29,988 nucleotides of DNA from JBEKTY01 sp049515555 (GCA_049515555.1 JBEKTY010000101.1:1-29988); one strand, 5' to 3'; shown: positions 1 through 7,984, counted from the first letter of the stretch. Notes: generated by a model not told the origin, from the letters alone. Numbers and translations are program-made.

Positions 1-1404
1 AAGCAGCCCTCGGCGACGTATCAGGTGGATGTCGATCCGTCGCACGCCACCCTAACGGCGGAGGGCAAGCAGGTTTCGGTGGCCGGTCAAGGCCTCCATC
101 GCAGCATCACGGTGATTGAGCCAGATGGGCGAGGGAAGATCCTCGTGAACCTTGCCTATCCCGGCTACGAACCATTGATGCGGGAACTTCAACCGCAGGC
201 AGGGGAATCACGACATCTGGCACTGCGCTTGAAGCCGTCGCCAGCCCCAGAGCCGGCTGCACGGCAAGAGCCGCCCAACCAGGTCGTGAATGAGAATCAG
301 TATTCGATTGTGCCGCCTGATTTGTCGTTGCCCGAGTGGAAGGAGGAGCTGGATCACACTAAACGCTGGGCGGAGCCGTATGGCAAGTCGAAGGGCTACT
401 ACCGCACTCTTGTGCTGTTTCGGGTTCGTGGCGAGGAGCCGGCTCCCATTTCCGGCGTGATCCGCGTGGAACGGGGGACGAACGTTGGCGTTTTTTGGCG
501 GGGCGGTGGGTGGAGCACCGTCGCTACCGTTGGTGAAGGCGGGTTCGTGTGTGCCGAGGTTTCTTCGCAAGCCCCAAAGGACACGCAGGTGCGGGTGCGG
601 TTTGTTGCGGTACATCACTACTCTCCCGAAGTCGCCCTGCCGTTTCGCAAAGGCGGAGTCGTGCCCGTCGGGGACGTGGTTCTGAAAAAATTGCCTGATT
701 CTCGCAAAGGGTCCGTTCAGGTGCGTGTTTCGACGGAGGAGGGACTCCCATTTCTCGGAGCATCTGTGCTGTTGGATCGAATCTGGGGAGTCGCTGTTTC
801 ACCGTCAAAGGGCTGTGTGGATCTGTCCACGGCCGGCAAGAAGGATGAAGATTCCGTTTGGGTTTCGCCGCCTGTGGGAGCCGGGGAATACACGCTCAAA
901 GTCGATCCCACCGATCGGTGGACCTCGCCCGGCAAGAAAGTCATGGTTGTTGCCGGTGAAAGAGTGCAGGTTGATTTCCCGGTCTACCGACAGCGCGAAC
1001 TGACGCTGCGGTGGTGGTTCCGTGCAGACGCAAGGGCAAATTGGATCACGGGAGTCCACCGGATGCGCACAGGTACCTATTGGGACCCCGGTGACCTCTG
1101 GAAAAAGGACGCAAGCGATAGCTCCCCTATTTCTATTCGTATCGGTCCTTGGGACGGTGCTGACTGTTTCTTGCTACCGAATGGGTATTTCGTGGTCCAA
1201 CTCAACAAGTTCACAAGTCCAGAGACTCTCCAATTCCCGTCGGCAGACTCGTTTCAATACATGCCTCATGCCATACGTGTCGGTGACGCTTTCGCAATCA
1301 CAAGGCCTAACGAGTCGGAATCGTCTACACGCGTGAGTTGGCAGGCTATCCTTCGCGCCGAACAACTTACGCCGGTCCGCGCGGTAAGGATTTCAAGAGA
1401 ATAA
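1..1404 (+). CDS. Hypothetical exported/surface protein, 5' end outside the window
   Basis: The reading frame is open from base 1 and ends at TAA 1402-1404, so the protein very probably starts upstream. A GTG at 25 is the first in-window start codon but has no Shine-Dalgarno sequence. At least 467 residues are visible. The first ~70 residues resemble a PEGA-like beta domain (PSHATLTAEGK followed by YPGYEPLMRELQP). A proline/alanine-rich linker follows at about residues 75-95. Around residues 230-320 a segment looks like a carboxypeptidase-regulatory-like beta-sandwich (GSVQVRVSTEEGLPFLGASV). I do not recognise the family. The composition fits an extracytoplasmic beta-rich protein, but the signal peptide, if any, is not visible. 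The coding call is sound; the function is unknown. Confidence 0.7.
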   Translation, partial: KQPSATYQVDVDPSHATLTAEGKQVSVAGQGLHRSITVIEPDGRGKILVNLAYPGYEPLMRELQPQAGESRHLALRLKPSPAPEPAARQEPPNQVVNENQYSIVPPDLSLPEWKEELDHTKRWAEPYGKSKGYYRTLVLFRVRGEEPAPISGVIRVERGTNVGVFWRGGGWSTVATVGEGGFVCAEVSSQAPKDTQVRVRFVAVHHYSPEVALPFRKGGVVPVGDVVLKKLPDSRKGSVQVRVSTEEGLPFLGASVLLDRIWGVAVSPSKGCVDLSTAGKKDEDSVWVSPPVGAGEYTLKVDPTDRWTSPGKKVMVVAGERVQVDFPVYRQRELTLRWWFRADARANWITGVHRMRTGTYWDPGDLWKKDASDSSPISIRIGPWDGADCFLLPNGYFVVQLNKFTSPETLQFPSADSFQYMPHAIRVGDAFAITRPNESESSTRVSWQAILRAEQLTPVRAVRISRE

Positions 1405-1978
1405 GTCTTAGCAGCCTTCGGGATCGGGTCCATCATATGGTTCGTAACGGAGCGTACCAGAGTGATGTATGTGACTTCATGTCAGGATCTGTCCGTCATC
1501 CGCTTCGCGCACCAGCGATGTGTAAACGATGTGGCCGTCCGTTTGGAGATAACCACGATAATTGGCCAATACTTCCTTGGGACCGTCGCGACTGCGGCTG
1601 GGCCGGAAGGCGTAGAACACGTACCGATGGTCAGCATCCCCGGCATAACCGCTGAGGTAATCCGTGATCGCCTTGCGCAATGATGACACCCGGGTGTCTG
1701 GACACCCGCTATTGCCGATTTCTTGCAGTTTTCCCCACGTTCTTGATTCCGGAGCGAGAATTGGCGAAAATCCAAGAAAGCTCTGGAAAACACGGCATTT
1801 GTGCACATTTCGGGTTGATCCGCCGAAGTTCCCGGGGACCGTCCCTTTCGGCCAATCCTGCCGCCCGTGCCGTCGAGAGCGTGGTTTTTCGGCCTGATTT
1901 TTTGGTGGCGGGCCGGCCGGCCGCTAAGTATACTAAAGCGAGACTGCACGATTCGTTGGCAGGCGTGGAGAGCAGACC
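1405..1978. other. Gene-poor stretch with IS66 debris and a promoter-like element
   Basis: Apart from the IS66 remnant I see no convincing gene. A short perfect hairpin (CGGGTGTC / GACACCCG) lies at 1691-1708. A TATACT hexamer at 1929-1934, 45 bases before the next start codon, could be a -10 element for the membrane-protein gene, but no good -35 element sits at the right distance. Confidence 0.4.
1477..1690 (-). pseudogene. IS66-family transposase remnant
   Basis: Reading the minus strand gives about 70 residues that include GDADHRYVFYAF, then RSRDGPKEVLANYRGYLQTD and GHIVYTSLV. This is the core of the IS66 transposase DDE domain (typical GDxxHPYVxFDFTxSRxRDGP...YxGYLQxD). The frame meets a stop at 1477-1479. 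The sequence upstream, in the 5' direction of the minus strand, no longer resembles a transposase. Nothing else of the roughly 500-residue transposase or its accessory IS66 genes is present, so this is a decayed fragment. Identification rests on remembered family motifs; the boundaries are approximate. Confidence 0.7.
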
Positions 1979-2812
1979 GTGGTCGATCCGCAAGGTCAAC
2001 ATCCGGAGTCGGACGATCTGGACCTCCCCGGCGGCGAGCCGGGCGGCTCGGAACCCACCGAGGAGTTTAGTGTTCCCGCGTCGGACTCCGGCGTGGGCCT
2101 TCCGCAGCCCGGCGAGAACATGGCGCTCGCCGATCTGTCCGACTTCACCTTTCCCGGCGAGGCCCCGGCCGAGGGGCAGCCGTCGGCCGAGGCCGCTCCC
2201 GGCGGTGAGGACCCGACGCTGGAGCCGTTCTCGCCCGAGGGCGAAGCCAATCTGGGCATCTCCGCGTCCGACGAGGGGTTGGCCGAATCGTTGATGGCCG
2301 GCGAAGGCCTGGCCGACGTGGGCGAGGAAGCGGTGGAAGGAGCCGCCGAGGAAGGCGTCGAGCCCGCCGCCGAAGAACGCGCCCCGGAAGCCGAGGCGGA
2401 AGCCGAACTGGAAGCCGAGCCCGCCAAGGCACCCCTGCCGCCCTGGGTGGAAAAAGCCGAATGGGGCGCGGTGGGGGGCATCGGCGGCCTGGCCTTCCTG
2501 CTGGCCGTCATCGCCGTCTGCTGGTTTTCCAATCCGGGCACGATCACCGTCATCTGGCACCTGGCGTACTGGATTCTGCTGGCGCTGATTCCGTACTCGC
2601 TCTGGCGAGGAAAGAAGTTCTGGGTCGCGGCGGAGCTCAGCCCGCTGTACGCGGTCATGCTCGCCATCGGCGCGGCGGCACTGCTGACGGCCGTCTACTG
2701 CCTGGGCCTCGAGCTCTCCAGATACAACTGGGACATCAAGGCCCGGAAGGCGCGCCACTTGACCGCCGCTTCCTCGACCGTCCGGCTCCCGCGCGGCGGC
2801 CAGGCAGGTTAG
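1979..2812 (+). CDS. Membrane protein with acidic Pro/Ala/Glu-rich N-terminal region
   Basis: A 277-residue protein starting at GTG 1979. GGAGAG at 1967-1972 is a well-placed ribosome binding site, which supports this start. Residues 1-150 are low-complexity and strongly acidic, rich in E, A, G and P, and probably disordered. Three hydrophobic segments follow at about 163-185, 190-208 and 218-242, connected by short loops (YSLWRGKKFW between the second and third), and then a basic C-terminal tail. The organisation suggests an inner-membrane anchor with a disordered cytoplasmic arm. I do not recognise a family and no enzymatic motif is visible. It stands alone; the downstream gene is 425 bases away. 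Confidence 0.75.
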   Translation: MVDPQGQHPESDDLDLPGGEPGGSEPTEEFSVPASDSGVGLPQPGENMALADLSDFTFPGEAPAEGQPSAEAAPGGEDPTLEPFSPEGEANLGISASDEGLAESLMAGEGLADVGEEAVEGAAEEGVEPAAEERAPEAEAEAELEAEPAKAPLPPWVEKAEWGAVGGIGGLAFLLAVIAVCWFSNPGTITVIWHLAYWILLALIPYSLWRGKKFWVAAELSPLYAVMLAIGAAALLTAVYCLGLELSRYNWDIKARKARHLTAASSTVRLPRGGQAG

Positions 2813-3237
2813 AAACGCGGAAGGCGGAATCAGCCGGCGGCTAACAGCCGCCGCGAGGCGGGGCACCCTCCCTTTCGTGAATTCCAGTCCGCCGCGCCTC
2901 GCGGCTCTGGCGCCCCTTCAATAATCCAACCCCGCGAGTACGGGTCGATCCGACGCGCGTGGCGGGAATTTCGACGCGCGTGGCGAAACTTTCGACACGG
3001 AACCGGGAATGCTTGTGCAAGGCAGTATCTCAGCAATACCCGTATCTCCGCAGGATTTCAAGAAAGCGCTAAGCCTTCTGCGTTTGGCATGGAAGATGCT
3101 TCCCATTTCGCGAAATGGAAGAACGAGCACGCGCTGCGCGGAACGTCGCGATGCGGTGGCCTGTTGCCGATGACAGGGGTATTTCGTCGGAAATTGATTC
3201 TGGTTCTCACCCTCACGCATGTTTCGTGGAGACTGAC
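2813..3237. other. Non-coding stretch with hairpins, a 21-bp tandem repeat and a 16-bp palindrome
   Basis: No gene is supported here. Perfect 8-bp hairpin CGGCGGCT-AAC-AGCCGCCG at 2835-2853, 22 bases after the stop of the membrane-protein gene, may act in 3'-end formation but has no T-tract. CCGCGAGGCG at 2851-2860 is repeated inverted at 2895-2904. Units of 21 bp beginning CGACGCGCGTGGCG lie at 2951 and 2972, with a partial third at 2993. A perfect 16-bp palindrome, CCATTTCG/CGAAATGG, lies at 3103-3118, 120 bases before the DUF1559 start. Confidence 0.5.
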
Positions 3238-4263
3238 ATGAGCTGCCGGCGTATGCAAGACGGTCGTAAGGCCTTCACCCTGGTCGAATTGATGGTGGTG
3301 ATTGCGATCATCTCGATGCTGGGAGCCCTATTGCTGCCGGCAGTACAGGCTGCCCGAGAAGCGGGGCGACGTTCGTCGTGCGGGAACAACCTCAAGCAGA
3401 TCGGCCTGGCCATGCAGAATTTCGAGAGCGCTTACAAGGGGCTTCCACCGCGGCGCTGTGGGCCCAGTTGGACGCCGGTAGCGACCAACAAGGGATATTG
3501 CGGCTGGGGCGCGGTCATCCTGCCGTACCTGGAATTGAAGAATATTGCGCGTCTGTACCATCTCGACTACAACTTCTACGATACGCAGAACGCGGAGGCC
3601 ATTGCCAAGCCGATTGCCGTATATTCCTGCCCGGCCACTCAGCCCAATCGCAGTATGACCGTCTGCGACATGACCCAGGCGATCACCGGAACGGGGATCG
3701 CGGGCGACTACTTCGCCCCCAACAGTGTGAGCGCTTGGTGGTTCTCGGACTCGGCAACCAACACGGCCTACTCGAAGAACACCGAGACGGCCATGGAAGA
3801 CAATGCCTACCGGGCCCTGGCGGAAATCACCGACGGCCTGGGTTGTACGCTGTTGATTACGGAACAAGCGGGGCGGCCCGGTTGGTACATCAAAGGCGCA
3901 AAGCAATTGACCACGACCAGCACTCCGAACAGCGCCACGGCCATGATCAACGGCACCCAGTACACGCAATCGAATCCCGCCTGGTGGGGATGCTGGGCGT
4001 CGTACCAGGTGTTCTCGGTGTGGACCTATTCGGACGACGGTGTGACGCAGAACGGCAATTGCACGATCAATTGCAACAACTCGCAAGGCATCTACAGTTT
4101 CCATCGCGGCGGCGCCAACGCCGTCTTTTGCGACGGTGCCGTTCACTTCCTGAACGAGGGCCTGACTCCACAGGTGCTGGGCGCCGTCATCACCGCGCGG
4201 AGCGGCGGCGTGGACACCGCGGAAGTGGAAGCCGTCGAGTCCCTTGGCGGAACTGAATTCTGA
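3238..4263 (+). CDS. DUF1559 family prepilin-like protein
   Basis: A 341-residue protein. The frame is open further upstream, but ATG 3238 follows GGAGA at 3228-3232 by five bases and puts the signal at the N-terminus, so this start is preferred. Residues 10-30 form a type IV prepilin-like cleavage/methylation motif (RKAFTLVELMVVIAII). The usual Gly before the cleavage site is Ala here. The body carries the family sequence AAREAGRRSSCGNNLKQIGLAMQNF (broken here: AAREAGRRSSCGNN, then LKQIGLAMQNF). The C-terminal H-X9-DG motif is at H289 to D299-G300. These proteins are massively expanded in planctomycetes and are thought to be exported pseudopilin-like surface proteins of unknown role. The lipoprotein gene downstream is the usual genomic partner. 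Confidence 0.93.
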   Translation: MSCRRMQDGRKAFTLVELMVVIAIISMLGALLLPAVQAAREAGRRSSCGNNLKQIGLAMQNFESAYKGLPPRRCGPSWTPVATNKGYCGWGAVILPYLELKNIARLYHLDYNFYDTQNAEAIAKPIAVYSCPATQPNRSMTVCDMTQAITGTGIAGDYFAPNSVSAWWFSDSATNTAYSKNTETAMEDNAYRALAEITDGLGCTLLITEQAGRPGWYIKGAKQLTTTSTPNSATAMINGTQYTQSNPAWWGCWASYQVFSVWTYSDDGVTQNGNCTINCNNSQGIYSFHRGGANAVFCDGAVHFLNEGLTPQVLGAVITARSGGVDTAEVEAVESLGGTEF

Positions 4264-4284
4264 GCCGCTGATCGCAAACCCGCT

Positions 4285-4454
4285 AGTGTAATGATTCAGA
4301 ATTTGGGTACCGTATCCCGGATAAACTTGGTACTTTGGGTGCCACTGCTGGCTTGCCCAGCAGTGTCGAATCACCACTGGGCGCAACACTGCTGGACAAG
4401 CCAGCAGTGGCACCCCGAAAACCATAAGGTCCCATTTGGGTGAATCACTACACT
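4285..4454. repeat. MITE-like nested palindromic unit
   Basis: The outer arms are AGTGTAATGATTCA (4285-4298) and its inverted copy TGAATCACTACACT (4441-4454), matching at 13 of 14 positions. Inside lies a second inverted repeat: GGGTGCCACTGCTGGCTTG (about 4337-4355) against its complement at about 4397-4416. Each inner arm also contains the CACTGCTGG/CCAGCAGTG hairpin seen again at 19453-19651. It fills the gap between the DUF1559 gene and the lipoprotein gene and ends just before the latter's ribosome binding site. It has no coding capacity. Confidence 0.65.
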
Positions 4455-4474
4455 GGCGCAAGGAGCATACCCCA

Positions 4475-4957
4475 ATGAGATTCCGGCAGGCAACCTTGGC
4501 GCTGGGCGTGTGCCTGATGCTTTCGGGCTGCGGATCGAAACCTGCCGATCGACCGGCCGTTCATCCGGTCGGCGGCAAGCTGCTCGTCGCGGGAAGACCC
4601 GCGGCCAATGCCGAGGTCGTTTTGTATCCGATCCAGGGCCAGGGACTGTCGGCGGTGCGGCCGCACGCCACGGTCGAAGCCGACGGCTCCTACCACCTTA
4701 CGACCTTCGCCACCCGCGACGGCGCGCCGGCCGGTAATTTCGCCGTAACCGTGGTGTGGCCAGGACCGCCGGGCAAGAACCAGGGCGAGGACGAATCAGG
4801 GCCGGACCGCCTGGGGCGGGCCTATGCGGACCCCAAGAAACCACCCGCCAGTGTCCATATCGAGACGGAAACCAGCGAATTGGCGACGATCGACTTGAAG
4901 CCCGCCGAAGAGAAGCCCAACCGAGCGGCCGGCCCGACGCCGGGTATCGAACCATAG
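4475..4957 (+). CDS. Small lipoprotein with carboxypeptidase-regulatory-like (transthyretin-like) domain
   Basis: A 160-residue lipoprotein. ATG 4475 is preceded by AAGGAG at 4460-4465, so the upstream in-frame GTG at 4436, which lies inside the palindromic unit, is unlikely to be the start. Residues 1-19 are a signal with the lipobox LMLSGC; the acylated Cys is residue 19 or so. The mature part shows HPVGGKLLVAGRPAANAEVVLYP, a beta-sandwich segment typical of the small lipoproteins found next to DUF1559 genes (VxGxVxxxGxPxxGAxVxF pattern). ADGSYHLTTF and GAPAGNFAVTVVWP complete the fold. The tail is rich in Pro and Glu. It probably sits in a membrane facing the periplasm and is co-expressed with the DUF1559 gene; its function is unknown. 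Confidence 0.88.
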   Translation: MRFRQATLALGVCLMLSGCGSKPADRPAVHPVGGKLLVAGRPAANAEVVLYPIQGQGLSAVRPHATVEADGSYHLTTFATRDGAPAGNFAVTVVWPGPPGKNQGEDESGPDRLGRAYADPKKPPASVHIETETSELATIDLKPAEEKPNRAAGPTPGIEP

Positions 4958-5092
4958 CCCGGCGATCGCGCGCGCCGACAGGCGGCAGCGGTCGGCTGAG
5001 GACCGGCGAAAGAACAGGCGTCACGGTTTTCACCCAACATTGCCTCGGCTCAAGGTATTCCGGCGCGGCCCCTGACAAGAAGTTGGTTTTGC

Positions 5093-6298
5093 ATGACGGC
5101 AAAGCGGCGGATAGGCGTCTGGCTGATCGGAAGCAAGGGCGGAGTCGCCACTGCGACAATTGTCGGATTGGTCGCATTGAAGCGAGGTCTCGTCGAATCC
5201 GTGGGGCTGGTGAGCCAACTCGCCGAATTCGCCGGTATCGACCTGGCCGCGTGGGACGATTTCGTCATCGGCGGCCATGAGATCCGCAGGTTGCCGTTGT
5301 GCCGCGAGGCCTATCGCGTTTCCACGGAAATGCGGGCCGCCAGCCGCGAGGTGATCGACCAGTGCCGCGACGAGCTGGAGCGGATCGAAGCCCGCATTCG
5401 CCCCGGCACGGCCTGGAACGTCGGGCCGACGATCGCCGCCCTGGCCGACCTCGATATTCCCCGGGACGAGACGCCGCGGCAGATCGTCGATCGTTTGCAG
5501 GGCGATCTGCGGCACTTCCAGCAGGGCGAGAAGCTCGATCACGTGATCGTCGTGAACGTGGCCTCCACCGAGCCTCCGCTGCGATCAGCCGATTCGCGCG
5601 ACGGCGCTTTGCCGGCCGCCTGGGCCGAGCTGGAGCCCCGTTTGAAAAGCGTGGATTGCCCCTTGCCGGCCAGTTCGCTGTATGCGATTGCGGCGCTGGA
5701 CCTGGGCAGCTCGTACATCAACTTCACGCCGTCGCTGGGCGCCGCTCCGGCGGCCATCGACGAGCTGGCCCGGCTCCGCGGCGGACGGCACGCCGGCTGC
5801 GACGGGAAGACGGGCGAAACCCTCTTGAAGAGCGTTCTGGCCCCCATGTTCGCCGCCCGGAATCTCCGAGTGACGAGCTGGGTGAGCCACAACATCCTAG
5901 GCAATTTGGACGGCCGGGTCCTCGACGATCCGGCGAACAAGCGCTCCAAGCTTGAAAGCAAGGATCGCCTCCTCGGCGAAATCCTGGGCTACAAGCCGCA
6001 GACCTGCATCTCGATCGAGTTCATTGAAAGCCTGGGCGATTGGAAAACCGCCTGGGACCACATTCAGTTCACCGGATTCCTGGCAGCGCCGATGACGCTC
6101 CAGTTCATCTGGCAAGGATGCGATTCGGTGCTGGCTGCCCCCTTGGTGATCGACTTGATTCGCTTCACCGAGTTGGCCCAGCGCCGTGGGCAGACCGGCC
6201 TGCTCAAGTTCCTCGCCAGCTTCTTCAAGAGTCCGCTGGGCGTCGAGGAGCACAGTTTCGCGCTCCAGTTCCAGATGCTCCAACAGTGGCTCAGTTAG
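5093..6298 (+). CDS. Inositol-3-phosphate synthase family protein
   Basis: A 401-residue protein from ATG 5093. Upstream there is only a weak purine stretch. The family normally converts glucose 6-phosphate to 1L-myo-inositol 1-phosphate with NAD. Visible motifs, in order: the Rossmann-type loop GSKGGVATA (residues 13-21), SSYINFTPSLG (about 206-216), the GKTGETLLK catalytic segment (238-246), SHNILGNLDGRVL (about 265-277) followed by SKLESKDRLL, and HIQFTGFL near 326. The length fits the shorter prokaryotic form rather than the ~510-residue eukaryotic one. The product would feed inositol phospholipid or other inositol metabolism. The gene converges on the ketoacyl-synthase-like gene, and the two stop codons overlap by three bases (6295-6298). 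Confidence 0.9.
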   Translation: MTAKRRIGVWLIGSKGGVATATIVGLVALKRGLVESVGLVSQLAEFAGIDLAAWDDFVIGGHEIRRLPLCREAYRVSTEMRAASREVIDQCRDELERIEARIRPGTAWNVGPTIAALADLDIPRDETPRQIVDRLQGDLRHFQQGEKLDHVIVVNVASTEPPLRSADSRDGALPAAWAELEPRLKSVDCPLPASSLYAIAALDLGSSYINFTPSLGAAPAAIDELARLRGGRHAGCDGKTGETLLKSVLAPMFAARNLRVTSWVSHNILGNLDGRVLDDPANKRSKLESKDRLLGEILGYKPQTCISIEFIESLGDWKTAWDHIQFTGFLAAPMTLQFIWQGCDSVLAAPLVIDLIRFTELAQRRGQTGLLKFLASFFKSPLGVEEHSFALQFQMLQQWLS

Positions 6299-7560
6299 CC
6301 CGGCGCAGCCACGACGAGGGCCGCCGCCTGCCCGACGGGCATCCAGGCCAAGGCCAGGGCCGCGGCGGCCGCCGAGGGCATGGGCCCGCCGCGGATCACG
6401 GGCACGGGGCACTCCGGATCGGGCCGCTCGTAGTTGAGCGTGGCGGGCACCTGCCCTTGCCGGAAGGCCAGCACGCTGGCTGCCAGTTGCATGGCGGCCC
6501 CGGCCGCGCCCAGGTTGCCGAAGTAGCTCTTCAGGGCCGTCACCGGCACGCCGGGCAAAGTGGCGTGGATGGCTTTGGCCTCGATCCGGTCGTCGCGGAC
6601 GGTGCTCAGGCCGTGGGCGTTGACGTGGCCCACGTCGGCGGCCCGCAGTCCGGCGCGCTCGAGCGCCAGTTGCATCGCCCGGCCCAGGCTCCCGCCCTGG
6701 CAGTAGCCGTTGTGCGCCGCCGATTCGCAGGTAGCCGCGCCGGCCGGCAGCCGAGCGTGGATTCGGGCCCCGCGGGCCTCGGCGTGCCGGCGGGCCTCGA
6801 GAATCAGGATCGCCGCCCCCTCGCCCCACACCTGCCCGTCGCGGCCGGCGTCGAACGGCCTGGAGACTGCCGCCGGGTCCTCCTCCCGCGGCGAGAGGAT
6901 GCCCATCGCCGACCGCCGCACGTAGTCGAACACGTGCAACTGGGAGCTCGCCCCGCCGGCCATCATCACGTCGGCCACCCCGCGATCGATCACGCCGGCC
7001 GCCTCGTGGACCGCCAGCAAGCTGGAGATCTCGCTTTGATGGATCGTGTTGTTGGGGCCCCGCGCGTCGTGCACGATCGAGATGTGCGAGGCGATCATGT
7101 TCGGCAGGACGCGGAGAAAGCCCAAGGGGTAGCTGGCCATGGCCGAGCTCACCCAGCGCTGGAACTGGAAGCGGCCATCGACGAAGCAGCCCCCGTAGGT
7201 AACTTCGCTCTCGCTGATGGGGCCGCAGATGCGGTCGGCGCCCAGCACGATGCCGAAGCGGTCCGGATCGACGCCGCCGGCGGCGAGCCCCGCGTCGCGG
7301 CAGGCCAGGGCGGCCGCCGCCATGCCCAGTTGGGCGTCGCGCGACATGACCTTCAGGCTCTTGCGATTGGCGATGAACGCCTTGGGATCGAAGCCGCGGA
7401 CTTCGGCCGCCACGCGGACCGGCAGCGGGGAGGCGTCCAGCCCCGAAATCCGCCCCACGCCGCTGCGGCCGGCCAGCAGCGCCGCCCAGAAGGCCTCGCG
7501 GCCGACGCCGATCGGGCTTACCACGCCCACGCCGCTGATTACCACCTCCGACCCACGCAT
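6295..7560 (-). CDS. Beta-ketoacyl-ACP synthase-like protein lacking the catalytic Cys
   Basis: A 421-residue protein of the KAS I/II thiolase fold from ATG 7560. The N-terminus VVISGVGVVSPIGVG and the internal WGEGAAILILE and NAHGLST are typical of the family. The nucleophile motif, normally TACxSG, reads HQSEISS: Glu177 occupies the place of the active-site Cys. The first catalytic His (H316 in NAHGLST) is present. In the KSxxGHxxGAAG motif the second His is Asn349 (KSYFGNLGAAG), with Lys344 kept. The expected triad C-H-H is therefore E-H-N. By analogy with chain-length factors and KS-Q proteins it may be a partner subunit or a decarboxylase rather than a condensing enzyme, but no second KAS gene is in the window. 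It lies downstream of the small DUF6800-like gene on the same strand, 78 bases away. Confidence 0.88.
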   Translation of the reverse strand: MRGSEVVISGVGVVSPIGVGREAFWAALLAGRSGVGRISGLDASPLPVRVAAEVRGFDPKAFIANRKSLKVMSRDAQLGMAAAALACRDAGLAAGGVDPDRFGIVLGADRICGPISESEVTYGGCFVDGRFQFQRWVSSAMASYPLGFLRVLPNMIASHISIVHDARGPNNTIHQSEISSLLAVHEAAGVIDRGVADVMMAGGASSQLHVFDYVRRSAMGILSPREEDPAAVSRPFDAGRDGQVWGEGAAILILEARRHAEARGARIHARLPAGAATCESAAHNGYCQGGSLGRAMQLALERAGLRAADVGHVNAHGLSTVRDDRIEAKAIHATLPGVPVTALKSYFGNLGAAGAAMQLAASVLAFRQGQVPATLNYERPDPECPVPVIRGGPMPSAAAAALALAWMPVGQAAALVVAAPG

Positions 7561-7638
7561 TACGAACCGCTTTGGTTTGATGGCGGCACCGCTGGCAGGC
7601 CGCCGTGCCGGAGCAAGAAGAGACCGCCTCGGGGGGCT

Positions 7639-7827
7639 TTAACGCTTCTTTTCCAGGTCCCAACGGGCGACGACTTCCTCGCAACCGCTGGTCAGCCCCC
7701 GCAGCTTCTCGGCGATCACGGCCCGCTCCGATACGGTCGCCTTCGCCAGTTTCCGGCCGAAAATAGCAAACTTCTTCTTCCGATGGCGACGACGCTTCAG
7801 CTCTTTCTTCCGCTCGCAGATCGACAC
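7639..7827 (-). CDS. Small basic DUF6800-like protein
   Basis: 62 residues from GTG 7827. AGGAG lies eight bases upstream on the minus strand (7836-7840), which decides this start over longer in-frame options. The N-terminus SICERKKELKRRRHRKKK is an Arg/Lys-rich helix of the kind I associate with planctomycete-specific DUF6800 proteins. It is followed by a second helix-rich half (RKLAKATVSERAVIAEKLR) and an acidic-basic tail. No catalytic motif is visible; the charge suggests nucleic-acid or ribosome binding, which is inference. It is probably the first gene of a short operon with the ketoacyl-synthase-like gene. Confidence 0.75.
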   Translation of the reverse strand: MSICERKKELKRRRHRKKKFAIFGRKLAKATVSERAVIAEKLRGLTSGCEEVVARWDLEKKR

Positions 7828-7924
7828 GTTGGGACTCCTGCTCTTCCCCAGATAGACCTTAGAACACAACCGCCCAGTCCCCCGCCTCCCCGTTAAGAGG
7901 GGGGCCATTCCTGCCAAAACTATA

Positions 7925-7953
7925 CTTGTACCACAAGACAGGTGCACGGTCAA
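7925..7953 (-). promoter_or_regulatory. Promoter of the DUF6800-like / ketoacyl-synthase-like operon
   Basis: On the minus strand TTGACC (7953-7948) is followed after 17 bases by TACAAG (7930-7925). A TATAGT a few bases further down could be an alternative -10. The transposon insertion site lies only seven bases beyond the -35. Confidence 0.5.
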
Positions 7954-7960
7954 CGGAGCC

Positions 7961-7968
7961 CGGCCAAC
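7961..7968. repeat. Left copy of the 8-bp target site duplication
   Basis: CGGCCAAC directly abuts the left inverted repeat. The identical octamer directly abuts the right inverted repeat at 11229-11236. IS1-family insertions typically duplicate 8-9 bp. Confidence 0.85.
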
Positions 7969-7984
7969 GGTAGTGGTACACTTT
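7969..7984 (+). repeat. Left terminal inverted repeat
   Basis: GGTAGTGGTACACTTT, reading into the element; pairs with 11213-11228 with one mismatch. Confidence 0.85.

Noticed and set aside
1680..2294. Arg/Pro-rich plus-strand frame overlapping the start of the membrane-protein gene
   Set aside because: No ribosome binding site, composition of a shadow frame, and it conflicts with the well-supported GTG start at 1979.
3115..3237. N-terminal extension of the DUF1559 protein
   Set aside because: In frame but it would bury the prepilin signal 50 residues inside the protein; the ATG at 3238 has a good ribosome binding site.
6040..7896. Very long open frames opposite or beside the ketoacyl-synthase-like gene
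   Set aside because: High G+C sequence removes stop codons in shadow frames; the ketoacyl-synthase frame has clear family motifs while these have none.
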